Assembly (NCBI RefSeq): GCF_003171675.1
Contig: NZ_QFZQ01000001.1
Location: 620,001-684,000, forward strand
Length of the DNA: 64,000 nucleotides
Direction: 5' to 3'
DNA from: Reichenbachiella versicolor
GTDB lineage: Bacteria > Bacteroidota > Bacteroidia > Cytophagales > Cyclobacteriaceae
Of this stretch, positions 7,851 to 15,462 are shown one piece after another. The position numbers and the translations under genes were made by a program. Below the pieces are notes generated by a model, which saw nothing but the letters and a program-made list of their open reading frames with translations, had not been told where the DNA came from and did not search any database. Within the stretch, counting starts at the first letter, position 1. Each line of letters opens with the position of its first letter.

Positions 7851-8230
7851 TTTCCAGACTTCAAGCAGAGAAAAAAAATATTTTTTCGCCGCCGACGGGA
7901 TCATTCCAAAAAAAATCTTTTTTGGAGCAAATCAGCTGGATAACTCCGCGAAAATTCTTTTTTGCTTCAAGTCAGCTGGATTATTCAAAATGAAAAATTT
8001 TCGAGCTTCTCGCCGACTGAATTATTGAAAATAAGATCTTTTTTGGAGTAAATCAGCTGGATAACTGCGCAAAAACTCTTTTTTGCTTCAAGTCAGTCGG
8101 ATTACTCAATCAAGAAAATTTTCGAGCTTCTCGCCAACTGGATTATTGAAAAAAAGATTTTTTTTGGAATAATCCGGCTGAAGCTCTCTGCGAAAATTCT
8201 TTTTTGCTTCAATTCCATAGAATTACTCAA
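7851..8230. repeat. 40-bp periodic array with a 120-bp super-period
   Basis: A block resembling ATCAGCTGGATTATT recurs at 7891, 7931, 7971, 8011, 8052, 8092, 8132, 8172 and 8212, a step of 40 bp (once 41), with a weak unit at 7851. Units rotate through three flavours: one ending TTTTTTGGAG, one ending CTTTTTTGCTTCAA and one ending TTTTCGAGCTTCTCGCC. The exact sequence therefore repeats about every 120 bp. It lies in the gene-free stretch 7730-8455. The remainder (8231-8455) has no gene or structure that I recognise. Confidence 0.85.
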
Positions 8231-8455
8231 TCCAAAAAATGTAGAAGCCCGCTGAGCTTGTCTGATAGATCAGGGACTCAAGAGCATGATACGATTTAAC
8301 AGACCTTGTTAACTGTGTAAACAAACTGGCTTCATCAGGTCGTATGATCAACTAAACTGATCACTCAAGTCCCCTACAGCGTTTCGGAAGGCTATTATCA
8401 TTCTGCTCCAGAGATATCAGAAGAAGAACGATAATAGTCAGAATTGATATTTTGG

Positions 8456-8971
8456 TTATTTACCAGTGAGCGTATACGTCAGATTCAACACGAATCTATT
8501 GTTGAAAATCATCTCTTCGTCTTGATAAGCCAGTCCAGTACAAAGCACTACTCCCAAGTTCATTCTTTGTACCTGTACATTTGGGAATAGACATAGTCCA
8601 CCAGTATATATCCATGTTCCATCAGAGATGCCTGATTGCTCTGGGAAGGTGGTGACCTCACCAAACATACTTGTGTTGAGGTTGAAGTTTTTGCTTAGTT
8701 CGGTACGCTTGATCGTAGACCCAAAGAAAGTGTAGTAACCATAGTAGTTATCTTCCAAGATTACAGGAGCAAGTTCTATAAACAGAGATTTGTGGTACAG
8801 GCCGATTCCAGCAGATAGTCCTTCAGTATAGGAGGCATCATTCGTGTTGAAATTGTAATTCATGAATTGGGGAGCCCTGACTATGGCATACACACCAGTG
8901 TTTTGAGCATAAGACTTAGGTATGGCTGATAATAATAGTAGCGTAAATAATGCGCCAATAATTTTTCTCAT
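8456..8971 (-). CDS. Secreted or outer-membrane protein of unknown function
   Basis: A 171-residue protein. The frame is open further upstream, but the ATG at 8971 begins MRKIIGALFTLLLLSAIPKS, a clean signal peptide ending at SYAQ. The mature part alternates aromatic and polar residues (YYGYYTFFGS, YTGGLCLFP, FVLNLTYTL), which suggests a small beta-barrel or an OmpW/PorT-like barrel fragment. It ends in a strand without a terminal Phe. The family is not recognised. The stretch 8972-9446 upstream is AT-rich and shows no gene I can support; it presumably holds promoters for the flanking divergent genes. Confidence 0.6.
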   Translation of the reverse strand: MRKIIGALFTLLLLSAIPKSYAQNTGVYAIVRAPQFMNYNFNTNDASYTEGLSAGIGLYHKSLFIELAPVILEDNYYGYYTFFGSTIKRTELSKNFNLNTSMFGEVTTFPEQSGISDGTWIYTGGLCLFPNVQVQRMNLGVVLCTGLAYQDEEMIFNNRFVLNLTYTLTGK

Positions 8972-9446
8972 ATTATGATTGATTAAATGAGCGCGCAAGT
9001 TCTCAGGTTTCACATTGAAGAACTTTGAACTAGTTCAAGAAATGGTATGATATTCTTAGAAATTGAATTCAAAAAAGAAAAAATAAGCCTTGTGTAGAAC
9101 CGATTTGATCGAAGTAGATCAACATAGCGATCTAGCCATGAAGAAACCAACGAAGCAATAGTCAATGATTTTGATAACTTCTTTAAAACTGTATTTGAGA
9201 GCTTTAGTCGAAGCCATATAAGGAATAAGAGTCGTCTAATAATAAGACCGTCATTTAACTTGCTCCAAGTTGAGTACAATGAAAACCAATAAAAATACTT
9301 TGGTATTAATAACTTATTAAAATCAACTTAAATTAAGGGTTTTAATCTGGGTTTATTGTTTTAAAAGTGTTTTTAGTGATTTTAATTTAGTTGTTAGTAA
9401 ATGTGATAACAATTTAAAAGTTTAAATATTATTAAAAATAACAGCT

Positions 9447-9827
9447 ATGAATACTATTGGAAGTCCTTCTGAAATAATTGATTTTAACAATTTGAAAGTC
9501 TATTGTTTTCATTACAAAGACTGTAAGAACCAAGAGCAAATGATTAATAAGTATAATGCTCAACTTGATTATTTAAAGCAAAATCCAAAAATGAAATATT
9601 TACTATTTGACTACACTGGTGCCTCTATAGGCACTACTTATATGTCAGTAGCCAAGTCAAACAGCGCGTTTTGGGATTCTAAAGAAGTGGCTTTACTAGG
9701 AGTAGAAGGCTTAAAAAAAATCCTTTTGAAAGGCTATAATGCTGTAGCTAGGATTAAGATTTTGTCTTTTGATAGCAAGGAAGAGGCTTTGGATTCATTA
9801 ATACAGAGGTCAAATCAACTTATCTGA
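9447..9827 (+). CDS. Small cytosolic protein, paralogue of the gene at 10877
   Basis: A 126-residue protein without signal peptide. Landmarks are HYKDCKNQEQM, LLFDYTGASIGTTYM, KSNSAFWDSKE and GLKKILLKGYNAVA. The alternating strand and helix pattern, with a short domain of about 110 residues, is reminiscent of STAS/SpoIIAA-like proteins, but I cannot confirm that. The paralogue at 10877-11245 shares all four landmarks at the same spacing. The two copies flank rlpA. Confidence 0.7.
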   Translation: MNTIGSPSEIIDFNNLKVYCFHYKDCKNQEQMINKYNAQLDYLKQNPKMKYLLFDYTGASIGTTYMSVAKSNSAFWDSKEVALLGVEGLKKILLKGYNAVARIKILSFDSKEEALDSLIQRSNQLI

Positions 9828-9868
9828 ATTGCAAACTATTGAATAAGATTTCTTGAAGATTAAGTAAA

Positions 9869-9908
9869 TACACTTTTGCCTCATTACTTCAGTAAAGGCA
9901 AAAGTGTA
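9869..9908 (+). terminator. Perfect 13-bp hairpin after the small gene
   Basis: TACACTTTTGCCT (9869-9881) pairs perfectly with AGGCAAAAGTGTA (9896-9908) around a 14-base loop, 41 bp after the stop of the upstream gene. No T-run follows, so it may be a factor-independent terminator of weak type or an mRNA-stabilising structure. Confidence 0.5.
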
Positions 9909-10011
9909 CGAGGCTAGGTTATGTGTTTGATTTTAAGTATATCCATTGTTTTTTTAATCTGGGTTTTCTTTCCGCTTAATAGCATCTTTGACTCGGTTAA
10001 TAATATGCCAT

Positions 10012-10662
10012 ATGATGAAGTCTTTTATTCGATTATGTTTTCTATTATCAGTGTTAGCATCATGCAAAAGCACTAACGTTCTTACCTCTCAGGGTACAAA
10101 CGCTAAAGGAACGACTATTGAAACAGGAGTGGCTAGTTGGTATGGTCCAGGTTTTCATGGTAAGAAAACAGCCAACGGCGAAAAATTCAATACAAACGCA
10201 TACACAGCCGCACATCGTACCTTGCCATTTGGAACTGAGCTACGGGTAGAGAACAAAAGAAATGGCAAATCAGTCGTAGTAAGGATCAATGACAGAGGGC
10301 CATATGCTAAAGATAGAATCATAGATTTGTCAAAAGCAGCAGCTTCCAAGTTGGATATGATTGAAAGAGGAACAGCCCCTGTTGAGCTGTTTTTGATCGG
10401 GAAGAATCAATCAGATTTAGAAGTAGAGGATTTAAAGAAACCCACTTACACTGTCCAAATAGCCTCATTTGGAGATAAAACCAACGCTTCAGCTAAAGCG
10501 AAACAGCATAAAGGCGCATGGGTGAAGCGATCAATTTCAAATAAAAAGACAGTTTATAGAGTTTATGTCGGAAAGTATTCGAATACCTCAGGTGCTGAAC
10601 TCAAGAAGAAACAACTTAAGTCTAAAGGAGTCAGTGGTTTCGTGAAACAGGTCGAAAATTGA
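10012..10662 (+). CDS. rlpA: RlpA-like septal ring lipoprotein with SPOR domain
   Basis: A 216-residue lipoprotein. The signal peptide MMKSFIRLCFLLSVLASC ends in a lipobox with Cys18. The double-psi beta-barrel domain begins GVASWYGPGFHGKKTANGE and contains the conserved RINDRGPY. The C-terminal part (YTVQIASFGDK onward) is a SPOR domain, which binds denuded glycan strands at the division site. RlpA proteins bind or cleave peptidoglycan. The ATG at 10012 or 10015 is preferred over a TTG at 9988, which would lengthen the signal peptide for no reason. Confidence 0.88.
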   Translation: MMKSFIRLCFLLSVLASCKSTNVLTSQGTNAKGTTIETGVASWYGPGFHGKKTANGEKFNTNAYTAAHRTLPFGTELRVENKRNGKSVVVRINDRGPYAKDRIIDLSKAAASKLDMIERGTAPVELFLIGKNQSDLEVEDLKKPTYTVQIASFGDKTNASAKAKQHKGAWVKRSISNKKTVYRVYVGKYSNTSGAELKKKQLKSKGVSGFVKQVEN

Positions 10663-10876
10663 AGTTATTTTGCTAGTTTTATCAAATTATAAAGTAAATT
10701 ATGTATCACGATAAATTTTTATTTTTAGTTATTTACTAAAGAGTAATCTTCACACCTCAAATTTATTTAATCGCAGGATAATGACTGATTTTGTTTATTC
10801 CCCTGAGTTTAAGTGAAATTACAAACATTCTTTCTTTTTGGGGACAGTAGAACTGCACCACTATAAATTAGACAAT

Positions 10877-11245
10877 ATGGAAACAAATGAAAATCTTACC
10901 GAACTACTCGAATATCAGGGTTTAAAGGTTCATTACCTTCACTACAATGACTGCAAGAGCCAAAAGCAAATGGTTGAAAAGTTTAAGGATCAAATTGATT
11001 ACTTAAAAGAAAACCCAGAGATTAAACATTTAATTGTTGATTATAATGGAGCATCTATAGGTACAGAATACATGGCAGTAGCCAAATCTCACAGTGCGTT
11101 TTGGGATTCGAGAGAGCTAGTCATGATAGGAGTTGATGGATTGAAAAAGATCCTTTTGAAAGGTTATAATACTGTGGCTAGTAATAAAGTAATCGCTTTC
11201 GATACTAAAGAAGAGGCCTTGGAAGCCCTGTTACTAAGACCATAA
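10877..11245 (+). CDS. Small cytosolic protein, paralogue of the gene at 9447
   Basis: A 122-residue protein from the ATG at 10877 (METNENLTEL); an earlier in-frame start at 10838 would add residues absent from the paralogue. It shares HYNDCKSQKQM, LIVDYNGASIGTEYM, KSHSAFWDSRE and GLKKILLKGYNTVA with the gene at 9447. It is convergent with the membrane-bound regulator at 11290. Function unknown. Confidence 0.7.
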   Translation: METNENLTELLEYQGLKVHYLHYNDCKSQKQMVEKFKDQIDYLKENPEIKHLIVDYNGASIGTEYMAVAKSHSAFWDSRELVMIGVDGLKKILLKGYNTVASNKVIAFDTKEEALEALLLRP

Positions 11246-11289
11246 ATTCATAAAACCAACCTAGCCTCAACAAGTCTAACTTTCCTGTC

Positions 11290-12435
11290 TTAGAAACTTA
11301 TTACTAACAACTCCTCTAGGCTCAAGTCGATACGCTTTTTTCCTTTTGCTAGATAAATAGCAGTAAAGTTATCCTTGCCATCCAAGTGTCGTTCAGTAAA
11401 TGATTTGATAGAATCAGGGTTCGTAAAATACTTCACTGTAGACATCACACCAATGTCATGATTCGAAAAGAAGAGGAATTGCTCCGTTTGATTAGGGCCA
11501 GAAACTCTAGAAACGATTGTCAGATCGTTTTCCGTTCCTAGTCTAGGTATATTGATAGTGGTATCAGGGATATTTGGTAGCTCCTGTACAATGATCTTTT
11601 TATCAAGAATTTTAACATTAGTATTCCTTTCATTGAACAAGTAGACGAAGTCTGTTTGGTTGAAAGTTTTACCTACATAGATCACATTGCTTTTCTTGAT
11701 ATCATTGAATGACACCTTAGTAGCGTATTTGAGGTCAAATTCCCCCTCCAGTTCAGAAAAGAACTTGGTCAAGTCGTGCGTGGCATTCTCAGCCATACGA
11801 GTAGAATAGGAAAGATCCATCGGTCTGGTAATGTCTTTCAGTTCAGGTTTTCTTTCCAACAGTTCATAATAATCATCCAAACTATTGATACTAAAATCTC
11901 TCGTCCAGCCCGATTTACCAGAGATGGTTTTGCCACCAAACCCAAAAGCATCACCTATGTAAAGACTAGTGGTATGTTCATTGTCAAAGAAATCTTTCCA
12001 GATCTCAGGCTTAGACTTCGGTAAGTGAGAAACGATAAGAATAATCAAAAGAACGACAGCCAATAAATATGGAGCTACCTTACGATACTTTGGAATAGAA
12101 ATAGGTGGCGCTGAAGTTCGTTTTTCGAATCGTACTCCATATTGACCTTTGTCGATGATCAGCTGCCAAGTATCGTGTTCACCTTCTTCATCATAATACT
12201 TCAAGAGTTTCTTTCGAAGGTTATAAACATTTACACGCACTTTAGGATTGGACTTACCAGAGTCCGGCTTAGTTCGGAAAAACTCTATGTCAATAATGCC
12301 CTCCTTCAGCTGCCTATCCTCAATGTTGGCTTGGATAAGGTATTGCAGTAGTGCAATACTCGTGGGAGCGTTTTTGAAAGTTTTACTTTCTGTAATTCGC
12401 TTCGATATATTCTCTTTCTCCTCAGTAGAGAGCAT
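11290..12435 (-). CDS. Membrane-tethered winged-helix-like regulator
   Basis: A 381-residue protein. The N-terminal part (1-110) has helices (TSIALLQYLIQ, LKEGIIDIEFF) leading to NPKVRVNVYNLRKKLLKYYDEEG and a hairpin DKGQYGVRFE. Read in short pieces, VRVNVYNLRKKL matches the V-R-V-x-x-x-x-L-R-x-K-L signature of the DNA-binding-like N-terminus of some bacterial adenylate-cyclase/TPR regulators. One transmembrane helix follows at about 127-145 and then a soluble region of about 230 residues facing the periplasm. It is divergently transcribed from the galactan locus, so it may be its regulator, sensing sugar outside and binding DNA inside. That role is inferred. Confidence 0.6.
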   Translation of the reverse strand: MLSTEEKENISKRITESKTFKNAPTSIALLQYLIQANIEDRQLKEGIIDIEFFRTKPDSGKSNPKVRVNVYNLRKKLLKYYDEEGEHDTWQLIIDKGQYGVRFEKRTSAPPISIPKYRKVAPYLLAVVLLIILIVSHLPKSKPEIWKDFFDNEHTTSLYIGDAFGFGGKTISGKSGWTRDFSINSLDDYYELLERKPELKDITRPMDLSYSTRMAENATHDLTKFFSELEGEFDLKYATKVSFNDIKKSNVIYVGKTFNQTDFVYLFNERNTNVKILDKKIIVQELPNIPDTTINIPRLGTENDLTIVSRVSGPNQTEQFLFFSNHDIGVMSTVKYFTNPDSIKSFTERHLDGKDNFTAIYLAKGKKRIDLSLEELLVISF

Positions 12436-12559
12436 TTTTCCTATTCTTAGTCTAAGTCTTATTCTAGCGCTATAGCTATGATGTCACTACGATTTGAACG
12501 GTTATAGATACCGTTAACGCTGCGTTAAAGTTAATGATTTTGATGAGTTGTAGCTTTAT

Positions 12560-12598
12560 TTGGTCAAGCGAGTTGGTCACCCTTGTAACCAGCGGTCA
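12560..12598 (+). promoter_or_regulatory. Candidate operator: spaced TTGGTCA repeats
   Basis: TTGGTCA occurs at 12560-12566 and 12573-12579, 13 bp apart, and a variant GCGGTCA at 12592-12598, in the 187-bp gap between the divergent membrane regulator and the first GH2 gene. Direct repeats close to a divergent promoter are typical operator material. No promoter could be assigned with confidence. Confidence 0.3.
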
Positions 12599-12622
12599 GA
12601 AGATATGAAATAAGATACAATT

Positions 12623-15442
12623 ATGGATAATAGGACAATCCTTTATGCGGCAGCACTTGTGTTGCTGCATTGTTTAACAACAATCGCTCAGCCTCGTACT
12701 CAAATCAAATACCTGTCAGGCACTGATAAGGATAACTTAGTCGAGTGGGATTTCTTCTGTTCGGAAGGTCGTAAGAGTGGCGAATGGACAAAAATAGGTG
12801 TTCCATCCTGTTGGGAGCAAAAGGGCTTTGGAAACTATAACTACGGTTCGGACAAAGGAGAGCGTGCCAAGGAGTATGGCTTATATAAGTATGATTTTAA
12901 TGTTCCCATAGACTGGAAGGGGCAAGATATCAAGATAGTTTTCGAAGGGGTAATGACTGATGCTGAAGTCAAGATCAACGGAAAGTCAGCAGGTCAGCTT
13001 CACCAAGGATCTTTCTACGAATTCAAATACACGATCACTAAGCTCTTGAAGTATGGAGCGACCAACACACTAGAGGTCAAAGTCAATAAAGTTTCAGCCA
13101 ATGAATCCATTAACCATGCTGAACGAGTAGCAGACTTCTGGATTTTTGGAGGGATATACAGACCTGTTTACTTGACAGTAGCTCCCAAGGACAACATCGA
13201 CAGATTTGCCATAGATGCTAGAGCTGATGGGGAAATCAAAGCAGACTTATTTTTAGATACTAAGAAAGCCAGCGATGTTCGACTAGCACTCTTAGACCTT
13301 GGAGGCAAAAAGCTTCAAGACTTACCTGTCAAGAACATCGAAGAGTTATCTGGAAAGTGGACAGTATCAGCTAACGCAAACAACATTAAAACTTGGAATC
13401 CTGAGTCTCCTAATCTTTACAAGCTTCAAATCACTTTATTAGATAAAACAGATAAGCCACTTCATCAAGTAGAGAATAGAATAGGGTTTAGAACGGTCGA
13501 AGTACTGGAAGGAGACGGTATCTATGTCAATGGTCAACGAATCAAGTTCAAAGGAGTAAATAGACATGCGTTTCACCCGTCTTCAGGTCGTACGACATCA
13601 AAGGCCATCAGTATAGAACATGTCGAACTGATGAAGGACATGAATATGAATGCCGTGAGAATGGCGCATTATCCACCAGATGTTCATTTTCTAGATGTAT
13701 GTGACTCGATAGGGCTGTTCGTCATCGACGAACTCTGTACTTGGCACAACCCAATGATCGATACAGAAGTAGCACGTAAGTTGGTCAAAGAGACAGTAGT
13801 AAGAGATGTGAACCATCCGTCAATATTATTGTGGGCAAATGGAAACGAACAAGGTTGGAATCCAGAGGTAGATGAAGATTACACCAAGTGGGATATTCAA
13901 AAGCGTGAGGTAGTACATCCGTGGAGTATCTATAAAAAGACCAACACCATTCACTACAGCCACTACCATTCATTAGTGAATGATGCATATACTAAAGACA
14001 AGATTCTATTTCCGACAGAGTTTCTACACGGATTGTACGATGGCGGTCACGGAGCAGGATTGCAAGATTATTGGCAGCAAATGTGGAATTTGCCATTAAG
14101 CGCAGGAGGGTTTTTGTGGGATTTTGCAGATGAAGGAGTAGAGCGTACTGATAGAAACAATGAAATAGACTTGCAAGGAAATAAAGCAGCTGATGGAATA
14201 GTAGGACCTTATTTAGAGAAAGAGGCCAGTTACTTTTCCATCAAAGAAATTTGGTCCCCGATCTATATAGAAGATAGGTTCATTACAGATGACTTCAATG
14301 GGATTTTTAGAATTGAAAACCGCTACCATTTTACGAACCTTTCCAAGGTAAGAATGTCAGCTACGTGGTTGAAGTATGGTGGGCCAAAAGGAAAATCAAA
14401 TACAACAATTATCTCTGAAAGTAATGTGAAACTACCGGCACTAGCGCCTGAGGAAAAGGGCAAATTCTCGGTAGATATGCCACAGAACTGGAAGAATGCA
14501 GATGCACTTCAATTGACGGCAGTTGATGAGAGAGGGATGGAAGTTTTTACTTGGTCATACCCTGTTTCCTCTCCTGCTAGAGTGAATGAATCTCAGGTTG
14601 ATTATTCAGGAAATGGAGAAATAAATGCCGAAACGGGCGATAAGAAAATCAAAGTAGAAGCAGGTGATATGACCTACCTATTTTCAGAGACCAGTGGTCT
14701 GCTACTAGAGGCTAAGAAAGGTGGTAAAGTCATCCCACTGACCGAAGGCCCAATCATTCTCAATCAAAAGGATAAAATAAAAGACATCAGTCTGAATACT
14801 TCCAAAGATAAAGTAGAGCTGATAGTCATTTTTGAAGAAAAGAAATGGATGCCAGCATGGTCTACCATCAAGGAAAAAAGGTCGGACATCATTAAGTGGA
14901 CGATTCATTCAAATGGATTGCTCGACTTAAGGGTAGAGTTCAAAGGTTTTAGAAACCTAAAAGGATTCAGAGGAATCACTTTCTCCTTCCCAGAAGAAGA
15001 AGTAGCAGGAATGGAATGGCTAGGAGATGGACCGTACAGAGTATGGAGAAACCGAACCAAAGGAACGAGGTTTCAAGTCTGGGAAAATGACTACAACAAT
15101 ACAGTCACAGGAGAGTCAGGGTTTGTTTATCCAGAGTTCAAAGGTTTCTTTTCCAGTCTTTATTGGTCTACCATTAGAGGTCGAAATGACAATGGATTTA
15201 CAGTCTACTGTCGCACACCTCATACCTACTTGAGAATGTTGACTCCTCAAGAACCAAAAGAAAATAAGAAAGGGAAAACACACCCAGATTTTCCAGAAGG
15301 AGACATCTCTTTCGTCATGAACATTCCAGGTATCGGCACGAAGTTTCAGTTCCCCGAAAGCACTGGTCCTCATGGTCACAAAGAACATTACTTTGGAAAC
15401 GATGATGAGCCTATAGTCTTGGATTTAACATTTGAATTCTAA
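12623..15442 (+). CDS. GH2 family glycoside hydrolase, beta-galactosidase-like (first copy)
   Basis: A 939-residue secreted enzyme with a signal peptide at 1-22. It has the GH2 order: sugar-binding jelly roll (about 30-190, with PSCWEQKGFGNYNYG), Ig-like domain (about 200-290), TIM barrel (about 300-600) and C-terminal beta domains. The proton donor is E409 in ANGNEQGW and the nucleophile is E466 in FPTEFLHGLYDGG. Also visible are GVNRHAFHPSSGRTTS and MNAVRMAHYPPD. It would release D-galactose from agar or porphyran oligomers; other beta-sugars cannot be excluded. It is the first gene of the locus and the paralogue follows after 20 bp. Confidence 0.88.
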   Translation: MDNRTILYAAALVLLHCLTTIAQPRTQIKYLSGTDKDNLVEWDFFCSEGRKSGEWTKIGVPSCWEQKGFGNYNYGSDKGERAKEYGLYKYDFNVPIDWKGQDIKIVFEGVMTDAEVKINGKSAGQLHQGSFYEFKYTITKLLKYGATNTLEVKVNKVSANESINHAERVADFWIFGGIYRPVYLTVAPKDNIDRFAIDARADGEIKADLFLDTKKASDVRLALLDLGGKKLQDLPVKNIEELSGKWTVSANANNIKTWNPESPNLYKLQITLLDKTDKPLHQVENRIGFRTVEVLEGDGIYVNGQRIKFKGVNRHAFHPSSGRTTSKAISIEHVELMKDMNMNAVRMAHYPPDVHFLDVCDSIGLFVIDELCTWHNPMIDTEVARKLVKETVVRDVNHPSILLWANGNEQGWNPEVDEDYTKWDIQKREVVHPWSIYKKTNTIHYSHYHSLVNDAYTKDKILFPTEFLHGLYDGGHGAGLQDYWQQMWNLPLSAGGFLWDFADEGVERTDRNNEIDLQGNKAADGIVGPYLEKEASYFSIKEIWSPIYIEDRFITDDFNGIFRIENRYHFTNLSKVRMSATWLKYGGPKGKSNTTIISESNVKLPALAPEEKGKFSVDMPQNWKNADALQLTAVDERGMEVFTWSYPVSSPARVNESQVDYSGNGEINAETGDKKIKVEAGDMTYLFSETSGLLLEAKKGGKVIPLTEGPIILNQKDKIKDISLNTSKDKVELIVIFEEKKWMPAWSTIKEKRSDIIKWTIHSNGLLDLRVEFKGFRNLKGFRGITFSFPEEEVAGMEWLGDGPYRVWRNRTKGTRFQVWENDYNNTVTGESGFVYPEFKGFFSSLYWSTIRGRNDNGFTVYCRTPHTYLRMLTPQEPKENKKGKTHPDFPEGDISFVMNIPGIGTKFQFPESTGPHGHKEHYFGNDDEPIVLDLTFEF

Positions 15443-15462
15443 GCGATAAGAATAAGTGTGAT

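Noticed and set aside
9010-9279. 89-codon minus-strand ORF upstream of the small barrel-like protein
   Set aside because: Composition is hydrophobic and basic without a family pattern, and the opposite strand shows an equally meaningless open stretch. I cannot support it as a gene.
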